Positions 1-7,923 of a DNA stretch of 64,000 nucleotides are shown piece by piece (the first letter of the stretch is position 1; every line of letters starts with the position of its first letter). A program made the position numbers and the translations under genes. The stretch is from Streptomyces sp. P9-A4 (GTDB lineage Bacteria; Actinomycetota; Actinomycetes; Streptomycetales; Streptomycetaceae): assembly GCF_036634195.1 (NCBI RefSeq), contig NZ_JAZIFY010000001.1, forward strand, positions 186,001 through 250,000, given 5' to 3'. The notes below the pieces were generated by a model. It made no database searches. It had not been told where the DNA came from and saw only the letters and a list, made by a program, of their open reading frames with translations.

Positions 1-303
1 CGATGCCCTCACCGGCCCGGTTCCGTTGTCGGCCGGATGCGCTACGTCCTCTCCGAGGACTTCAACGACGTCATCTCGTCGGTGCGCGTTCCCGCCAGCT
101 GGACCATCACGCAGTTCGACGGCCGCGACTTCGATGGTGAACGGCTCGAACTCACCGCGGACGCGCTCAGCCTGGACGGTCGGATCGACAACCGCGTCTC
201 CTCCATCGCGATCTCTGCTCCCGCTTCCCGCAATGCCGTTCCTGCTGCCCCGGAACAGCAGGAAGTACGCGTCACTACGACAGTCGTCTACGCGCTTGCC
301 TGA
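1..303 (+). CDS. beta/gamma-crystallin-like protein, 3' part (5' end outside the window)
   Basis: The frame is open from the first base and stops at 301-303, so only the C-terminal part is visible; the first internal Met codon is at 37. The translated stretch 'WTITQFDGRDFDGERLEL' followed by 'DNRVSSIAI' has the aromatic-Gly-Ser/Ile rhythm of a Greek-key motif of the beta/gamma-crystallin superfamily. In Streptomyces such modules occur in small secreted proteins. Function, signal peptide and full length cannot be judged. The last 30 residues (Pro/Ala/Val-rich) look unstructured. The family call rests on a single motif and is tentative. Confidence 0.5.
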   Translation, partial: RCPHRPGSVVGRMRYVLSEDFNDVISSVRVPASWTITQFDGRDFDGERLELTADALSLDGRIDNRVSSIAISAPASRNAVPAAPEQQEVRVTTTVVYALA

Positions 304-505
304 CCCTTCCGGTCCGGCCCCACGTCCGAGTCGGCGAAGCAGCGCTACGCCGTCGCCCGGCCCGTGACCACACCCCCCGTGGGCGCCGACACTCCGGCGA
401 GCGGCCCCCTTCAAGGTCCCGGCACCCAGCGCCCCGGGCATACGGGCGCCCCGCCCCCTTCGGCTGAACCGACCCCACCCCACCTGCGCGCGGGGGCTAA
501 CGCCC

Positions 506-2063
506 GTCCGGATCGTCGCGGCGGTCGGCACGGTCGATGTCCCGCTCTGCCGGGAGATGCTGACCCGGATCGCCCACCGTGGACCCGACGACACGGGAGA
601 GACGCACCGCGGTGACGTGTGGCTCGGCCACCAGCGGCTGTCCATCATGGATCCCCGCGGCGGCCATCAGCCACTGGTGGGGCCGGACGGCGTCTCCTGC
701 CTTGTCACCAACGGCGAGATCTACAACCATCGGCAGCTCAGGGAGGAACTGGGTCTTGAACGCTTCACGACAGGTTCCGACAGCGAGGCGGCGCTGCACG
801 CGCTGCTCGTCGACGGTCCGGCCGGACTCACCCGGCTGCGGGGCATGTTCACCCTGGCGTACCTCGACGAGACGGGCTCACTTCTCGTCGCCCGGGACGC
901 CCTGGGCGTAAAGCCGCTGTACTGGGCGCGTAGGGAGGACTGCATTCTGTTCGCCAACGAACTGCGGGCCTTCGGCCTCGCCGACCGGCCCCTGGTGGAG
1001 AGCTTCCCCTGGGATGCTGCTGGACGTCGCAGGGCGGCCTGGTCCGCTTCGCCGACGCCGTTCCGCCGAGAGTACGACCTGCCAGGCGCGCCCGGCAGGC
1101 CTGGCAGTGGGACGCGATGCTGCTCAAGTCGATCCGCGAGACGATCGTCAGCGCCGTCGAGGACCGGATGATGAGCGACGTCGGCATCGGCGTCTTCCTC
1201 TCCGGCGGCCTCGACTCCGCGATCGTCACGGCCGTGGCCGCGGAGTACGCGAAACGCCACGGGCACCGCCGGCCGGTCCCGACCTTCGCGGTCGGCTCCC
1301 CCGGCAGCCCCGACCTGCTCGCCGCCCGGGTGGTCGCGGAGTACCTCGGCACCGAACACCACGAGGTGGTGATGACCCCCGAGGACGCCGTGGCCGCGCT
1401 GCCGAGAGCCGTGCGGGCGATCGATCACTTCGACGTGCATCTGGTGCGCAGCGCTGTACCGAACCTGCTGCTCGCCGAGTACGCCTCCCGGCACGTAAGG
1501 GCCGTTCTCACCGGCGAGGGCGCGCGGACGAGCTCTTCGTCGGCTACCCGGACTGCCACCGGGAGCCGTACCTCGCCGCCGATGCCCTGCAGGCCAGGCT
1601 GGTGGAGACGGTGGAGGGGCTGCACTGGGAGAACCTGCAGCGCTGCGACCGTACGACGATGGCCTACGGCTTGGAGGCCAGGGTGCCGTTCCTCGACCGG
1701 GACGTCATCGAGCTGGCACTGTCGATCCCGCCGGAACACAAGAGGATCGGCCTGGGCATCGAGGAGAAGAAACTGTTGCGGGACGCCTTCACCGGCTGGC
1801 TGCCGGAGGGGATCCTCCGTTGCGGGAAACTCCAGTTCGGCCACGGCTCCGGGGCCAAGGACGTCCTGACGGCGGCCTTGACACCGGCGGGTACCGCACG
1901 AACCGTCGACCTCGACGCCGAGGAGGAGGCCGCCTTCTCCGCGCTGTGGTCGGCCGAGTTCCCCGGCATCGAGCCCGAACCGGCCCTGGGGCGTTCAGCG
2001 TTGGGCGTCGAGCGAGACAGCGGCTCGCCGGAACGCCCCCAGACAGCGTTCCCACACGTCTGA
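506..2063 (+). pseudogene. asparagine synthetase (glutamine-hydrolysing)-like, frameshifted
   Basis: Three successive reading frames rebuild one AsnB-type protein. Frame A (from about 506) gives the class II glutamine amidotransferase domain ('HRGPDDTG', 'NGEIYNH', 'RDALGVKPLYWA'). Frame B (about 1025-1525) gives the start of the ATP-pyrophosphatase synthetase domain with the PP-loop 'LSGGLDSA'. Frame C (about 1527-2063) continues with 'ADELFVGYPD' and 'EARVPFLDRD'. Switches occur near 1010-1030 and at 1520-1527, where an extra CG dinucleotide follows 'GGCGCG'. The expected Met-Cys-Gly start is absent: the sequence reads Val-Arg-Ile-Val where Met-Cys-Gly-Ile-Val is expected, so the catalytic N-terminal Cys is lost. 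An active enzyme would make asparagine, or an amide/lactam if it were a specialised paralogue. Sequencing error could explain one shift, but hardly all three defects. Confidence 0.85.
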
Positions 2064-2873
2064 GCCCTCCCGCAGCGACAGCAGATGGGGCCACAGGTCG
2101 GCGGAGAAGGCCCGGCTGGCTTCGGCCGGAATGAGGGAGGGGAGGTTGTCGATCGCGATGACATCGAGCGGCTGAGGCTCCTCGCGCAGCCGCTCCACCG
2201 GGTGGTCCCAGTCGGTGACATGGTCATAGACGGGAAGGGCGTTGAGCTCGGATCCCACGTCACACGTGACGTCGGCGATCACGGACAGCCGCCGACGCAC
2301 GTCGTCGAGGCCGTCCTTCGACAAGAACGGTGCCACGGGACGCACAGCGCCGATGCTGTTCACAATGTCGTGCGCGAGCAACGCGTCACGGTCCAGAACC
2401 TCGGTGTCCCCGGGTCCCCAGCAGGTCGGATCGACACCGGCGGCCCTGAGCGCGTCACAGGCACCACGCCCGGAGCGCCCGTCCGCACCGATCACCACGG
2501 CCCGGTCCACTCCCGTGAGCCGGTGTGGGGGCAGCCTCCCTTCCAGCTCTCCCTGGAAAGCGAGGCAAGTGGCGCAGTCAGCGTGCCCCGGTGATGGAGC
2601 GCGGCGAGCGACGAAGTCGGCCGTGGGGCGGTGGTCGACCCAGCTGCCCGGCGCAGCGATCTCGCATCCGGCGTCTGCGTGCGCACGGACGGGGAAGACG
2701 CGCTGCGTCGACTCCTCGACCGTCAGATGGACCCCACGTTCGATCAGCCTGCGGGCGTCTTCGGGCGCGAGAGCGGCACGCCGCTCCGTCCTCCGGGATT
2801 CGTGTCTTATCCACAGTCGTAGCGTCGTCTCTGGCACCGGGTAAGGGTCCGATGCATGCGAGGGGTGGGACAT
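1995..2873 (-). CDS. saccharopine dehydrogenase (L-lysine-forming)-like, internally deleted
   Basis: The 292-residue frame begins with the alanine-dehydrogenase/PNT-like N-terminal domain ('LWIRHESRRTERRAAL', residues 20-35). It continues with an NAD-binding Rossmann segment ('VVIGADGRSGRG', residues 126-137), then 'DNLPSLIPAEAS' and a C-terminal tail as in lysine-forming saccharopine dehydrogenases. Family members are usually about 350-370 residues. At about residue 88 the sequence jumps from the first domain to a stretch preceding the dinucleotide fold. The conserved block containing the Lys and His catalytic residues (the 'GLKE' and 'HCYK' motifs of yeast Lys1) is missing. The gene is therefore probably inactive although its frame is open. 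Its 3' end overlaps the 3' end of the convergent asparagine-synthetase pseudogene by 69 bp. Confidence 0.75.
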   Translation of the reverse strand: MSHPSHASDPYPVPETTLRLWIRHESRRTERRAALAPEDARRLIERGVHLTVEESTQRVFPVRAHADAGCEIAAPGSWVDHRPTADFVARRAPSPGHADCATCLAFQGELEGRLPPHRLTGVDRAVVIGADGRSGRGACDALRAAGVDPTCWGPGDTEVLDRDALLAHDIVNSIGAVRPVAPFLSKDGLDDVRRRLSVIADVTCDVGSELNALPVYDHVTDWDHPVERLREEPQPLDVIAIDNLPSLIPAEASRAFSADLWPHLLSLREGSDVWERCLGAFRRAAVSLDAQR

Positions 2874-3101
2874 TCCGTCGCGCCGAGATCGTCACACACA
2901 GCTACGACCGGCCGGAGCCGGCGACACCTGGGGCCTGCTCCTGACGGGCGCGACCCACACCGTGAGCGCGTCGGAAGCCGAGCCGAATACAGCGGAAAGA
3001 ACGATCCCTCGCCCCTCGTTCGGGCGACGGAATGCTTGCCCACCGGGTGGACTGGGCATCGCTTGCCCTGATTCCAGCCCTTCCGTTTCACAGGGAAACT
3101 C

Positions 3102-3245
3102 ATGCGTCTTCGCTCCGCCATGGCCGCCTCCGCCGGTGCCCTCGTGCTGCTCCTCGCCGCCCCCGGGTCCGCCTCCGCCGCCAACGCGCAGTTCCGGTAC
3201 ACGTGCATGACCGCCGACGGGTACGACGTAGCCTTCGCCGGATAA
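3102..3245 (+). CDS. small secreted protein, apparently truncated (47 aa)
   Basis: A start at 3102 follows a purine-rich 'CAGGGAAACT'. The product opens with a clear signal peptide: a basic start 'MRLRSAM', a hydrophobic core 'GALVLLLAA' and an Ala-rich cleavage region 'GSASAANA'. About 20 mature residues ('QFRYTCMTADGYDVAFAG') follow before a TAA. Streptomyces carries a family of roughly 110-residue secreted proteins with this signal peptide and a mature start like 'FxYTxxxxDG'. This copy seems cut short after the first strand, and no continuation is recognisable in the other frames downstream to 3500. It could be a remnant or a genuine short exported peptide. Confidence 0.5.
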   Translation: MRLRSAMAASAGALVLLLAAPGSASAANAQFRYTCMTADGYDVAFAG

Positions 3246-3502
3246 ACCGCGTTGATGCGGGGAACGCGCACGAACGGAGTAGCTGCCGCGCCCCTTGCGC
3301 GGAACCCTGACGGCAGGGTCGAGAGGAAGTCTCGAGAGTGCGGTTCTCGGCGAGCCGCACCTTGTCGTTCTCTGCTTGGAACCGTGGAACGCCGTAAACG
3401 GCGTCGAATACACCGACCTCGCGGCCGCCTTGTCGCGACGAACAGCGGCCGTTCTCGAATAGATCCCAGACCAGTGATCGTTTCCCTCACGGAGTTCAAG
3501 AG

Positions 3503-3865
3503 ATGACTGTCGACGTCACCCACAACTACGACGCACCGGAAATCTCGGAGGCCGGGGACGTCGTCACCTGGACCTGGACCCTGGTGAACGAGGGCGACGA
3601 GCCGGCAGGCGGCGTCATCAGGACCCACCGCCTGAACCCGCCCCTGAAAGTCACCGACACATCGGAACGAACTGCAGTGAGGGGCGACGTCGTCCGCAGC
3701 GAATACGGCACGGTGGAGCCCGGCCAAAAGGTCAGGGGCTATCTGCAGGACGCGATTCCGGCAGACCTCTCCGGCACCGTTCAGATCGCCGGCCGGGTGA
3801 CCTGGGCAGCACAGGGAAGGCCCGTTCCACTGAGGCCCGACGGGCCGGCGTTCCCCGTCGAGTGA
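3503..3865 (+). CDS. small beta-rich protein of unknown function (DUF11/Ig-like fold suspected)
   Basis: This 120-residue acidic protein starts at ATG 3503, 9 bases after a GGAG. It contains alternating hydrophobic strands ('DVVTWTWTLVNEGDEPAGG', 'VQIAGRVTWAA') and the phrase 'LVNEGDEPAGGV', reminiscent of DUF11/CARDB-type Ig-like modules that begin with a 'V.NxGxxxA' turn. No signal peptide or membrane segment is visible, so it is probably cytoplasmic. It stands alone just upstream of the tRNA. The fold guess is by pattern only. Confidence 0.6.
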   Translation: MTVDVTHNYDAPEISEAGDVVTWTWTLVNEGDEPAGGVIRTHRLNPPLKVTDTSERTAVRGDVVRSEYGTVEPGQKVRGYLQDAIPADLSGTVQIAGRVTWAAQGRPVPLRPDGPAFPVE

Positions 3866-3962
3866 TCAGCCTCAAGCCGATCACCTTCCGATGTCCGCGA
3901 GCCCTGATGAGAACGGCATGGTCCTGGGGATGCCGTGGGTGACGTAGTGTTGTACCTACCGA

Positions 3963-4036
3963 CGCGGGGTGGAGCAGCTCGGTAGCTCGCTGGGCTCATA
4001 ACCCAGAGGTCGCAGGTTCAAATCCTGTCCCCGCTA
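3963..4036 (+). tRNA. tRNA-fMet (initiator, anticodon CAT)
   Basis: A full cloverleaf can be drawn. The acceptor arm pairs CGCGGGG (3963-3969) with CCCCGCT (4029-4035), leaving position 1:72 unpaired (C:T), an initiator hallmark. The D arm is 'GAGCAGCTCGGTAGCTC'. The anticodon stem CTGGG/CCCAG (3990-3994, 4002-4006) carries the three G:C pairs typical of initiators, and the anticodon CAT lies at 3997-3999. The T arm GCAGG-TTCAAAT-CCTGT is followed by discriminator A at 4036. CCA is not encoded. The body is 74 nt. tRNA 3' ends are common integration targets, but I saw no second copy of the 3' end in this window. Confidence 0.97.
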
Positions 4037-4045
4037 CTCCACTGA

Positions 4046-4080
4046 CATGAGGCCCGGATCCTGTGGATCCGGGCCTCATG
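4046..4080 (+). terminator. hairpin terminator after tRNA-fMet
   Basis: A perfect 16-bp inverted repeat (4046-4061 with 4065-4080) around a 3-nt loop starts 10 nt after the tRNA body. There is no T-tract, which is usual for Streptomyces hairpin terminators. Confidence 0.8.
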
Positions 4081-4089
4081 CGTGCCGTC

Positions 4090-4360
4090 CCCCAGCGAGC
4101 GCCTTCATCAGCGACCTCGACCGAGATCGCACGGTGCGAAGGCGCCCTGCTCGCTGTAGCTGAGGCAGCCGGCCAGCTGCCCGAACGGCATATCCATGTC
4201 GCGCAGGCAGCGTTCGGCCTCCTCGTGCCGCAGGCCGGCGACAAGCCCGGCGAAGACTTTCCCTCCTGGGCGAGGCTTCGCTGCAGGGTCCTCGGGTGGG
4301 TGACGACCTGGTCGGCAACCAGGTCGAGGGTGAGGCCGCCGGTCGACAGTAGGGGGAGGC
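4090..4360 (-). pseudogene. AraC-family regulator, C-terminal HTH remnant (frameshifted)
   Basis: Two minus-strand frames join to give the first helix-turn-helix and linker of an AraC/XylS DNA-binding domain. One frame has 'LTLDLVADQVVTHPRTLQRSLAQEGK' (about 4355-4260). The next has 'VFAGLVAGLRHEEAERCLRDMDMPFGQLAGCLSYSEQGAF' (about 4260-4130). After that the frame is lost before the usual 'RACRRWFG' end. The motifs 'HPRTLQR.LAQEG' and 'AxxLGYSEQSAF' are family signatures. No N-terminal sensor domain was found upstream, so this is a fragment with at least two frame breaks. Confidence 0.75.
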
Positions 4361-4777
4361 CGAGGCGTGGACGGCTCCGGGGGGGGGCGTGCGGTGCGCG
4401 GTGGGGCGGCCGAGCCAGCTGCTGGAAGCGGCGACCCGTGCGGCCCAGCGCACGGGTGACCGTATGCCGGGGGCGTAGCCGGGATTGGGGGACGGCGGCC
4501 ATGTATCCACTGGCGGCTGTCATGGAGTTCGGCGGGTCGTCCGGATGCCCCGGCCGCCACCGCGTCCCGTTGAGGAGTACCGAACGGGCGATGCCTCATC
4601 CGCGGGGCGGGTACCAGAGGCGCGGTGGCGGCGACGTTTACGGCCTGAGTCGGACGGAGTCCACGGGGCTGTACCGGGCTCGTCGCCGCTGCCTCCCGGC
4701 CAACTCCGTTGCACCGCACAGGAATGGTTTTGCAGATCAGGTTTCGTGTGGAGTGTTCACGGCGAAGTACTTCAACC
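4361..4777. other. gap without a recognisable gene
   Basis: I find no convincing coding sequence on either strand. The region contains a run of nine G residues near 4379-4388. Its open frames are compositional shadows. It separates the AraC remnant from the following two-gene unit and should contain that unit's promoter. Confidence 0.5.
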
Positions 4778-5899
4778 ATGGGCTTATCACCGGTTGCCTG
4801 TCATCCTGCTGTCGCTGTCTTCCGAGAGCCCCGAGGCGGCCGGCCCGTGCCGGTGCTGGGCCCACGGGTCGATGCCGAGGCGAAGCGGACCGAGCGCGTG
4901 CTGGCCGCGGTGTCGACCCATGCCAGACCTGTCGAGCGCACCCTCGCGCTGCGACAAGCCGCTGCGGCTACGGGCGAGTTGGCGGCCGCGCTGTCGGATC
5001 TGGCGCCGGCCGTGGTCGGCGAGGCACTGCCGGCGGAGTCGACCAGTCAGTCGTTCTTCCGGGTCCGTGAGGGGGAGCTGTCCGATCAGCAGGCTGCCCT
5101 GCACGGTGTCCTGGTCATCCACCGCGGTCTGGAAGATCTGTGTGATGCTCCCCTGTCGGGTTCCGACCTGGCGCTGGAGGTGGCCGGGATGCGGCAGTCG
5201 GTGCTCGATCTCACCGGGGCAGCACCGGAAGCCGACCCTGACTCCGCCCCGCCGGTGGCCGTCCCTGAGGCCGGTCCGGGATCGTCGTTGGAGAGTGTGT
5301 GGAGTGCGCGGTGGCTCATCGGCCACCAGGTCCATGTCCTGTTCAACGTCTGCGCCGCAGTCGCCGTGGCCGACGCCACCCGCCATCTGCGGCACGGCGA
5401 CGACGTTGCCGCGCGTACGCGACTGGCAGATGCGACGGTGTACGTGCGCGGCTTCCCGGCAGCGATGACCCACGCCAGTACGATCCCGGCCGACTACTAC
5501 ATGGCGGCGATACGCCACACCATGGCGCCTCCGTCGGTGGACGTCGTCCCGTTGAGTGGGCGCCAGCATCGCGGATACAAGCTGTTCCGGGCGGCGATGA
5601 AGGACCTGCTGTCCGCGGTTCCCGACTCCTACGAGCACTTGGCAGCCCGCGCCCCCGAGCTGGCCGAGGCACGGGGCGCTCTCCTGGAAGCCGACATCGT
5701 GGACGGTGAACGGCACGTCACCCTCGCGTACTCGATGGTGCATCTGCGTCGTTCCATCGCTCAGAAGCCCGAAGGCCCCGACAACGCGGTCGCCGAACTA
5801 CGGCTCATGCGCCATCGCCGCGCGGCCCAGTACGCCTCACTGATCCGATTCGGGGACCACTACATCGCCGAAGCCGTGGCCGGCCTGCGCCACTCGTGA
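4778..5899 (+). CDS. protein of unknown function, partner of a 2-oxoglutarate oxygenase
   Basis: The start at ATG 4778 is chosen because the longer frame opens only with a TTG at 4709. The 373-residue product is soluble, Ala/Leu-rich and largely helical, with no signal peptide, membrane segment or known motif. Notable conserved-looking stretches are 'IHRGLEDLCDAPL', 'GHQVHVLFNVCAAVAVADATRHL', 'DYYMAAIRHTMAPPS' and 'YSMVHLRRSI'. The His/Asp spacing suggests a helical-bundle enzyme rather than a regulator, but that is inference. It ends 36 nt before the oxygenase gene and is almost certainly co-transcribed with it. The pair looks like a small tailoring or amino-acid-modifying unit within an otherwise decayed region. 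Confidence 0.7.
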   Translation: MGLSPVACHPAVAVFREPRGGRPVPVLGPRVDAEAKRTERVLAAVSTHARPVERTLALRQAAAATGELAAALSDLAPAVVGEALPAESTSQSFFRVREGELSDQQAALHGVLVIHRGLEDLCDAPLSGSDLALEVAGMRQSVLDLTGAAPEADPDSAPPVAVPEAGPGSSLESVWSARWLIGHQVHVLFNVCAAVAVADATRHLRHGDDVAARTRLADATVYVRGFPAAMTHASTIPADYYMAAIRHTMAPPSVDVVPLSGRQHRGYKLFRAAMKDLLSAVPDSYEHLAARAPELAEARGALLEADIVDGERHVTLAYSMVHLRRSIAQKPEGPDNAVAELRLMRHRRAAQYASLIRFGDHYIAEAVAGLRHS

Positions 5900-5935
5900 G
5901 TCCACGCGTCCGCCGCCCCCCGGCAGGAGACCCCG

Positions 5936-6946
5936 ATGCCCGAGACGACGCCCAACACCGCCCAAAGCACCGCATTCGCCGCAGATCAAGAGCTGGACAC
6001 AGCCGACGCCGGCGCGTGCGAGCGGCTGGCCCGCACTCTGTGCACCCGCGGGGACGACCAGGTCGACAGCCCCGAGTGGGTGGCACGGGCCCGGGACGCC
6101 TGGGAGGACCTTCCGCTGCTGCTGCGCCGTGAGGTGCGCCGGTTCCGAAGGCATTCCGGCCCGCACGGCACCTTGGTGATCGGCGGCCTGCCCGTCGATC
6201 AGGCGGCCCTGCCCGCGACACCGACCGTACCCGGCTCGGTCCAGCGCCAGGCCACCGTCTCGGCGGCGGTGCTGACCATGGTGGCCTGCGGGCTCGGCGA
6301 GCCCCTCGCCTACCTGGCGGAGAAATCCGGCGCCCTCGTGCAGGACGTCGTGCCCGTGCCCGGGCAGGAGACCTTCCACGGCAACGCCGGATCGGTGCCG
6401 CTGTCCTTCCACACCGAGAACGGCTTCCACCCCCACCCACCCGACTATGTGGTCTTCCTGTGCCTGCGTGCCGACCACGACCGGATCGCCGGTATGCGCA
6501 TCGCCGGCATCCGCCAAGCACTGCCGCTCCTCACCCCGGCCAGCCGCCAGATCCTGTTCGCATCGGAGTTCATCACCACACCACCACCCTCGTTCGGCCC
6601 CGACGCTGCCGCGGCCGAGTCCGATGTCAAGCCCCGACCGGTGCTGTCGGGAGCAGTCGAGGATCCCGACATACGCATGGCGCAACTCGTCACCACTCCG
6701 CTCACCCCTCGGGCCGCAGCGGCGCTTGCCGAATTCGGCCGCGCCTGCGAGGCGACCGCCCGCACTCTGCGCCTGACACCCGGCGACCTGGTCGTCATCG
6801 ACAACCGCGTCACCGTCCACGGCCGCACCGCCTTCCACCCTCGATACGACGGAGCAGACCGCTGGCTGCAACGCACCTACGTCACCACCGATCTACGCCG
6901 CTCCCGCGACCACCGTCCCCACGACAGCCACACACTCGCCCGCTGA
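5936..6946 (+). CDS. Fe(II)/2-oxoglutarate-dependent oxygenase, clavaminate synthase-like (VioC/AsnO type)
   Basis: A 336-residue cytosolic enzyme preceded by GGCAGGAG 8 nt before ATG. The fold is the TauD/clavaminate-synthase superfamily. The iron facial triad is visible as H159-x-E161 ('SFHTENGFH') and distal H295 ('VTVHGRTAF'), with R313 ('QRTYV') as the likely 2-oxoglutarate carboxylate anchor. The HxE variant, instead of HxD, marks the subgroup of beta-hydroxylases acting on free or carrier-bound amino acids (arginine hydroxylase VioC, asparagine hydroxylase AsnO, clavaminate synthase). The substrate cannot be read from sequence; arginine, asparagine or another amino acid are all possible. 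No NRPS is present in the window. The gene follows the unknown protein by 36 nt. Confidence 0.88.
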   Translation: MPETTPNTAQSTAFAADQELDTADAGACERLARTLCTRGDDQVDSPEWVARARDAWEDLPLLLRREVRRFRRHSGPHGTLVIGGLPVDQAALPATPTVPGSVQRQATVSAAVLTMVACGLGEPLAYLAEKSGALVQDVVPVPGQETFHGNAGSVPLSFHTENGFHPHPPDYVVFLCLRADHDRIAGMRIAGIRQALPLLTPASRQILFASEFITTPPPSFGPDAAAAESDVKPRPVLSGAVEDPDIRMAQLVTTPLTPRAAAALAEFGRACEATARTLRLTPGDLVVIDNRVTVHGRTAFHPRYDGADRWLQRTYVTTDLRRSRDHRPHDSHTLAR

Positions 6947-6947
6947 A

Positions 6948-7515
6948 CTCGCCCACCGGCACATCTCGGCCTTCGTCACCAGCCAGCTCACCGCCGACCG
7001 CGGCCGGACCACCCTCGACCGGCGCCTCGCCCCCCTCTCCAGCGCGCTCGGCGACGCCGCCCGCCAGCACCACCTCCCTCACAACCCAGCCTCTCCCCGG
7101 TCCTGCGCCGGCCGCCGTCGCCGGAACGGCTGATCTGGACAGCGGAGGAAGCCGCCCGCTTCCTCGCCTACTGCCACCGGGCCGACCCCAAGATGGCCGA
7201 CCTGCGCATTGGTCCTGACGACCCGTTCACCGGTCTTGTCTTCTGCCGACCCGACGGCCGGCCGCTCGGCCCTCGCCAGGTCCTCGACCGGCTCCATCAA
7301 CTGTCCGAAGAAGCCAGCGTCCCCGGATCACGGTCCACGACCTGCGCCACCCGGCCGCCGCCATCACCATCCCCGCCGGCGTGCCGCTCACCGTCGTCTC
7401 CAAGACGCTGCGGCACTCCACCCCGTCGACCACCGCGAACATCTACAGCCACCTCACCCGGCAGGCAGCCCGCGAGGCCGTCGACATCATCGACCAGCCC
7501 CTCACCGGAGCCGAG
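6948..7515 (+). pseudogene. tyrosine recombinase (phage-type integrase) remnant 1
   Basis: Directly after the oxygenase, three frame segments read as one integrase. First, an N-terminal core-binding part ('HISAFVTSQLTADRGRTTLDRRL.PLSSALGDA', about 6950-7087). Second, 'LIWTAEEAARFLAYCHRADP' followed abruptly by 'FTGLVFCRPDGRPLGP'. Third, after a shift near 7320, 'ITVHDLRHPAA' and 'VPLTVVSKTLRHSTPSTTANIYSHL'. The second-Arg box (HDLRH) and the nucleophilic Tyr (IYSHL) survive, but the middle of the catalytic domain with the first catalytic Arg is deleted. It cannot be active. Orientation places its 3' end next to the palindromic site at 7553-7615. Confidence 0.85.
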
Positions 7516-7552
7516 AAGGCCATCCGCCGCACGGACCACCCGCTGTTGTCCC

Positions 7553-7615
7553 CTCTCAGACAAGTCGAGGCACATCGGCTCCCATCCGCCCTCGATACCT
7601 CGACCTATCTGAGAC
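7553..7615 (+). repeat. palindromic site 1
   Basis: Arms CTCTCAGACAAGTCGA (7553-7568) and TCGACCTATCTGAGAC (7600-7615) are inverted copies (13 of 16 matching), separated by 31 nt. The same arm pair recurs at 8567-8629 and 8708-8758. The site lies at the 3' end of the integrase remnant. Confidence 0.7.
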
Positions 7616-7737
7616 AGGACACCTCTCGCAGGACTTCAGGAAGGCTTCTTGATCAACGTCGCCACGGCGGTCCGGCGGGGGCAGGTCGAGGCCGACCAAG
7701 CCAGGGAACCTCTTGACTTGCTCAAGACCAGAGTTGA

Positions 7738-7923
7738 GTGGTCACCGGTGAGGTAACCACGGGACGACACAGGCGCACAGCGTGGGGCGGGAGGGTCCTT
7801 GAGCAACACATTGATGGCCTTGCGGTGATGGGGGCGCTGTTGATGGTCAGCGCCGCCGCTCTTTGGTACCAGCTCAAGCTCGTTGATCTTGAGCTGGCGG
7901 TGCGGCCTGGCGCTCACCCCTGA
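7738..7923 (+). CDS. short membrane protein (61 aa), possible N-terminal part of a broken gene
   Basis: The frame starts with GTG and contains one convincing hydrophobic helix ('GLAVMGALLMVSAAALWYQL', about residues 28-47). Its TGA overlaps the ATG of the next frame (7921-7925), as in translational coupling or a recent break of one longer membrane protein. No family recognised. A bounding palindrome lies on either side (7553-7615 and 8567-8629). Confidence 0.35.
   Translation: MVTGEVTTGRHRRTAWGGRVLEQHIDGLAVMGALLMVSAAALWYQLKLVDLELAVRPGAHP

Noticed and set aside
3963..4036. attL/attR pair at the tRNA-fMet 3' end
   Set aside because: I looked for a second copy of the tRNA 3' end near the integrase remnants and elsewhere in the window and did not see one.
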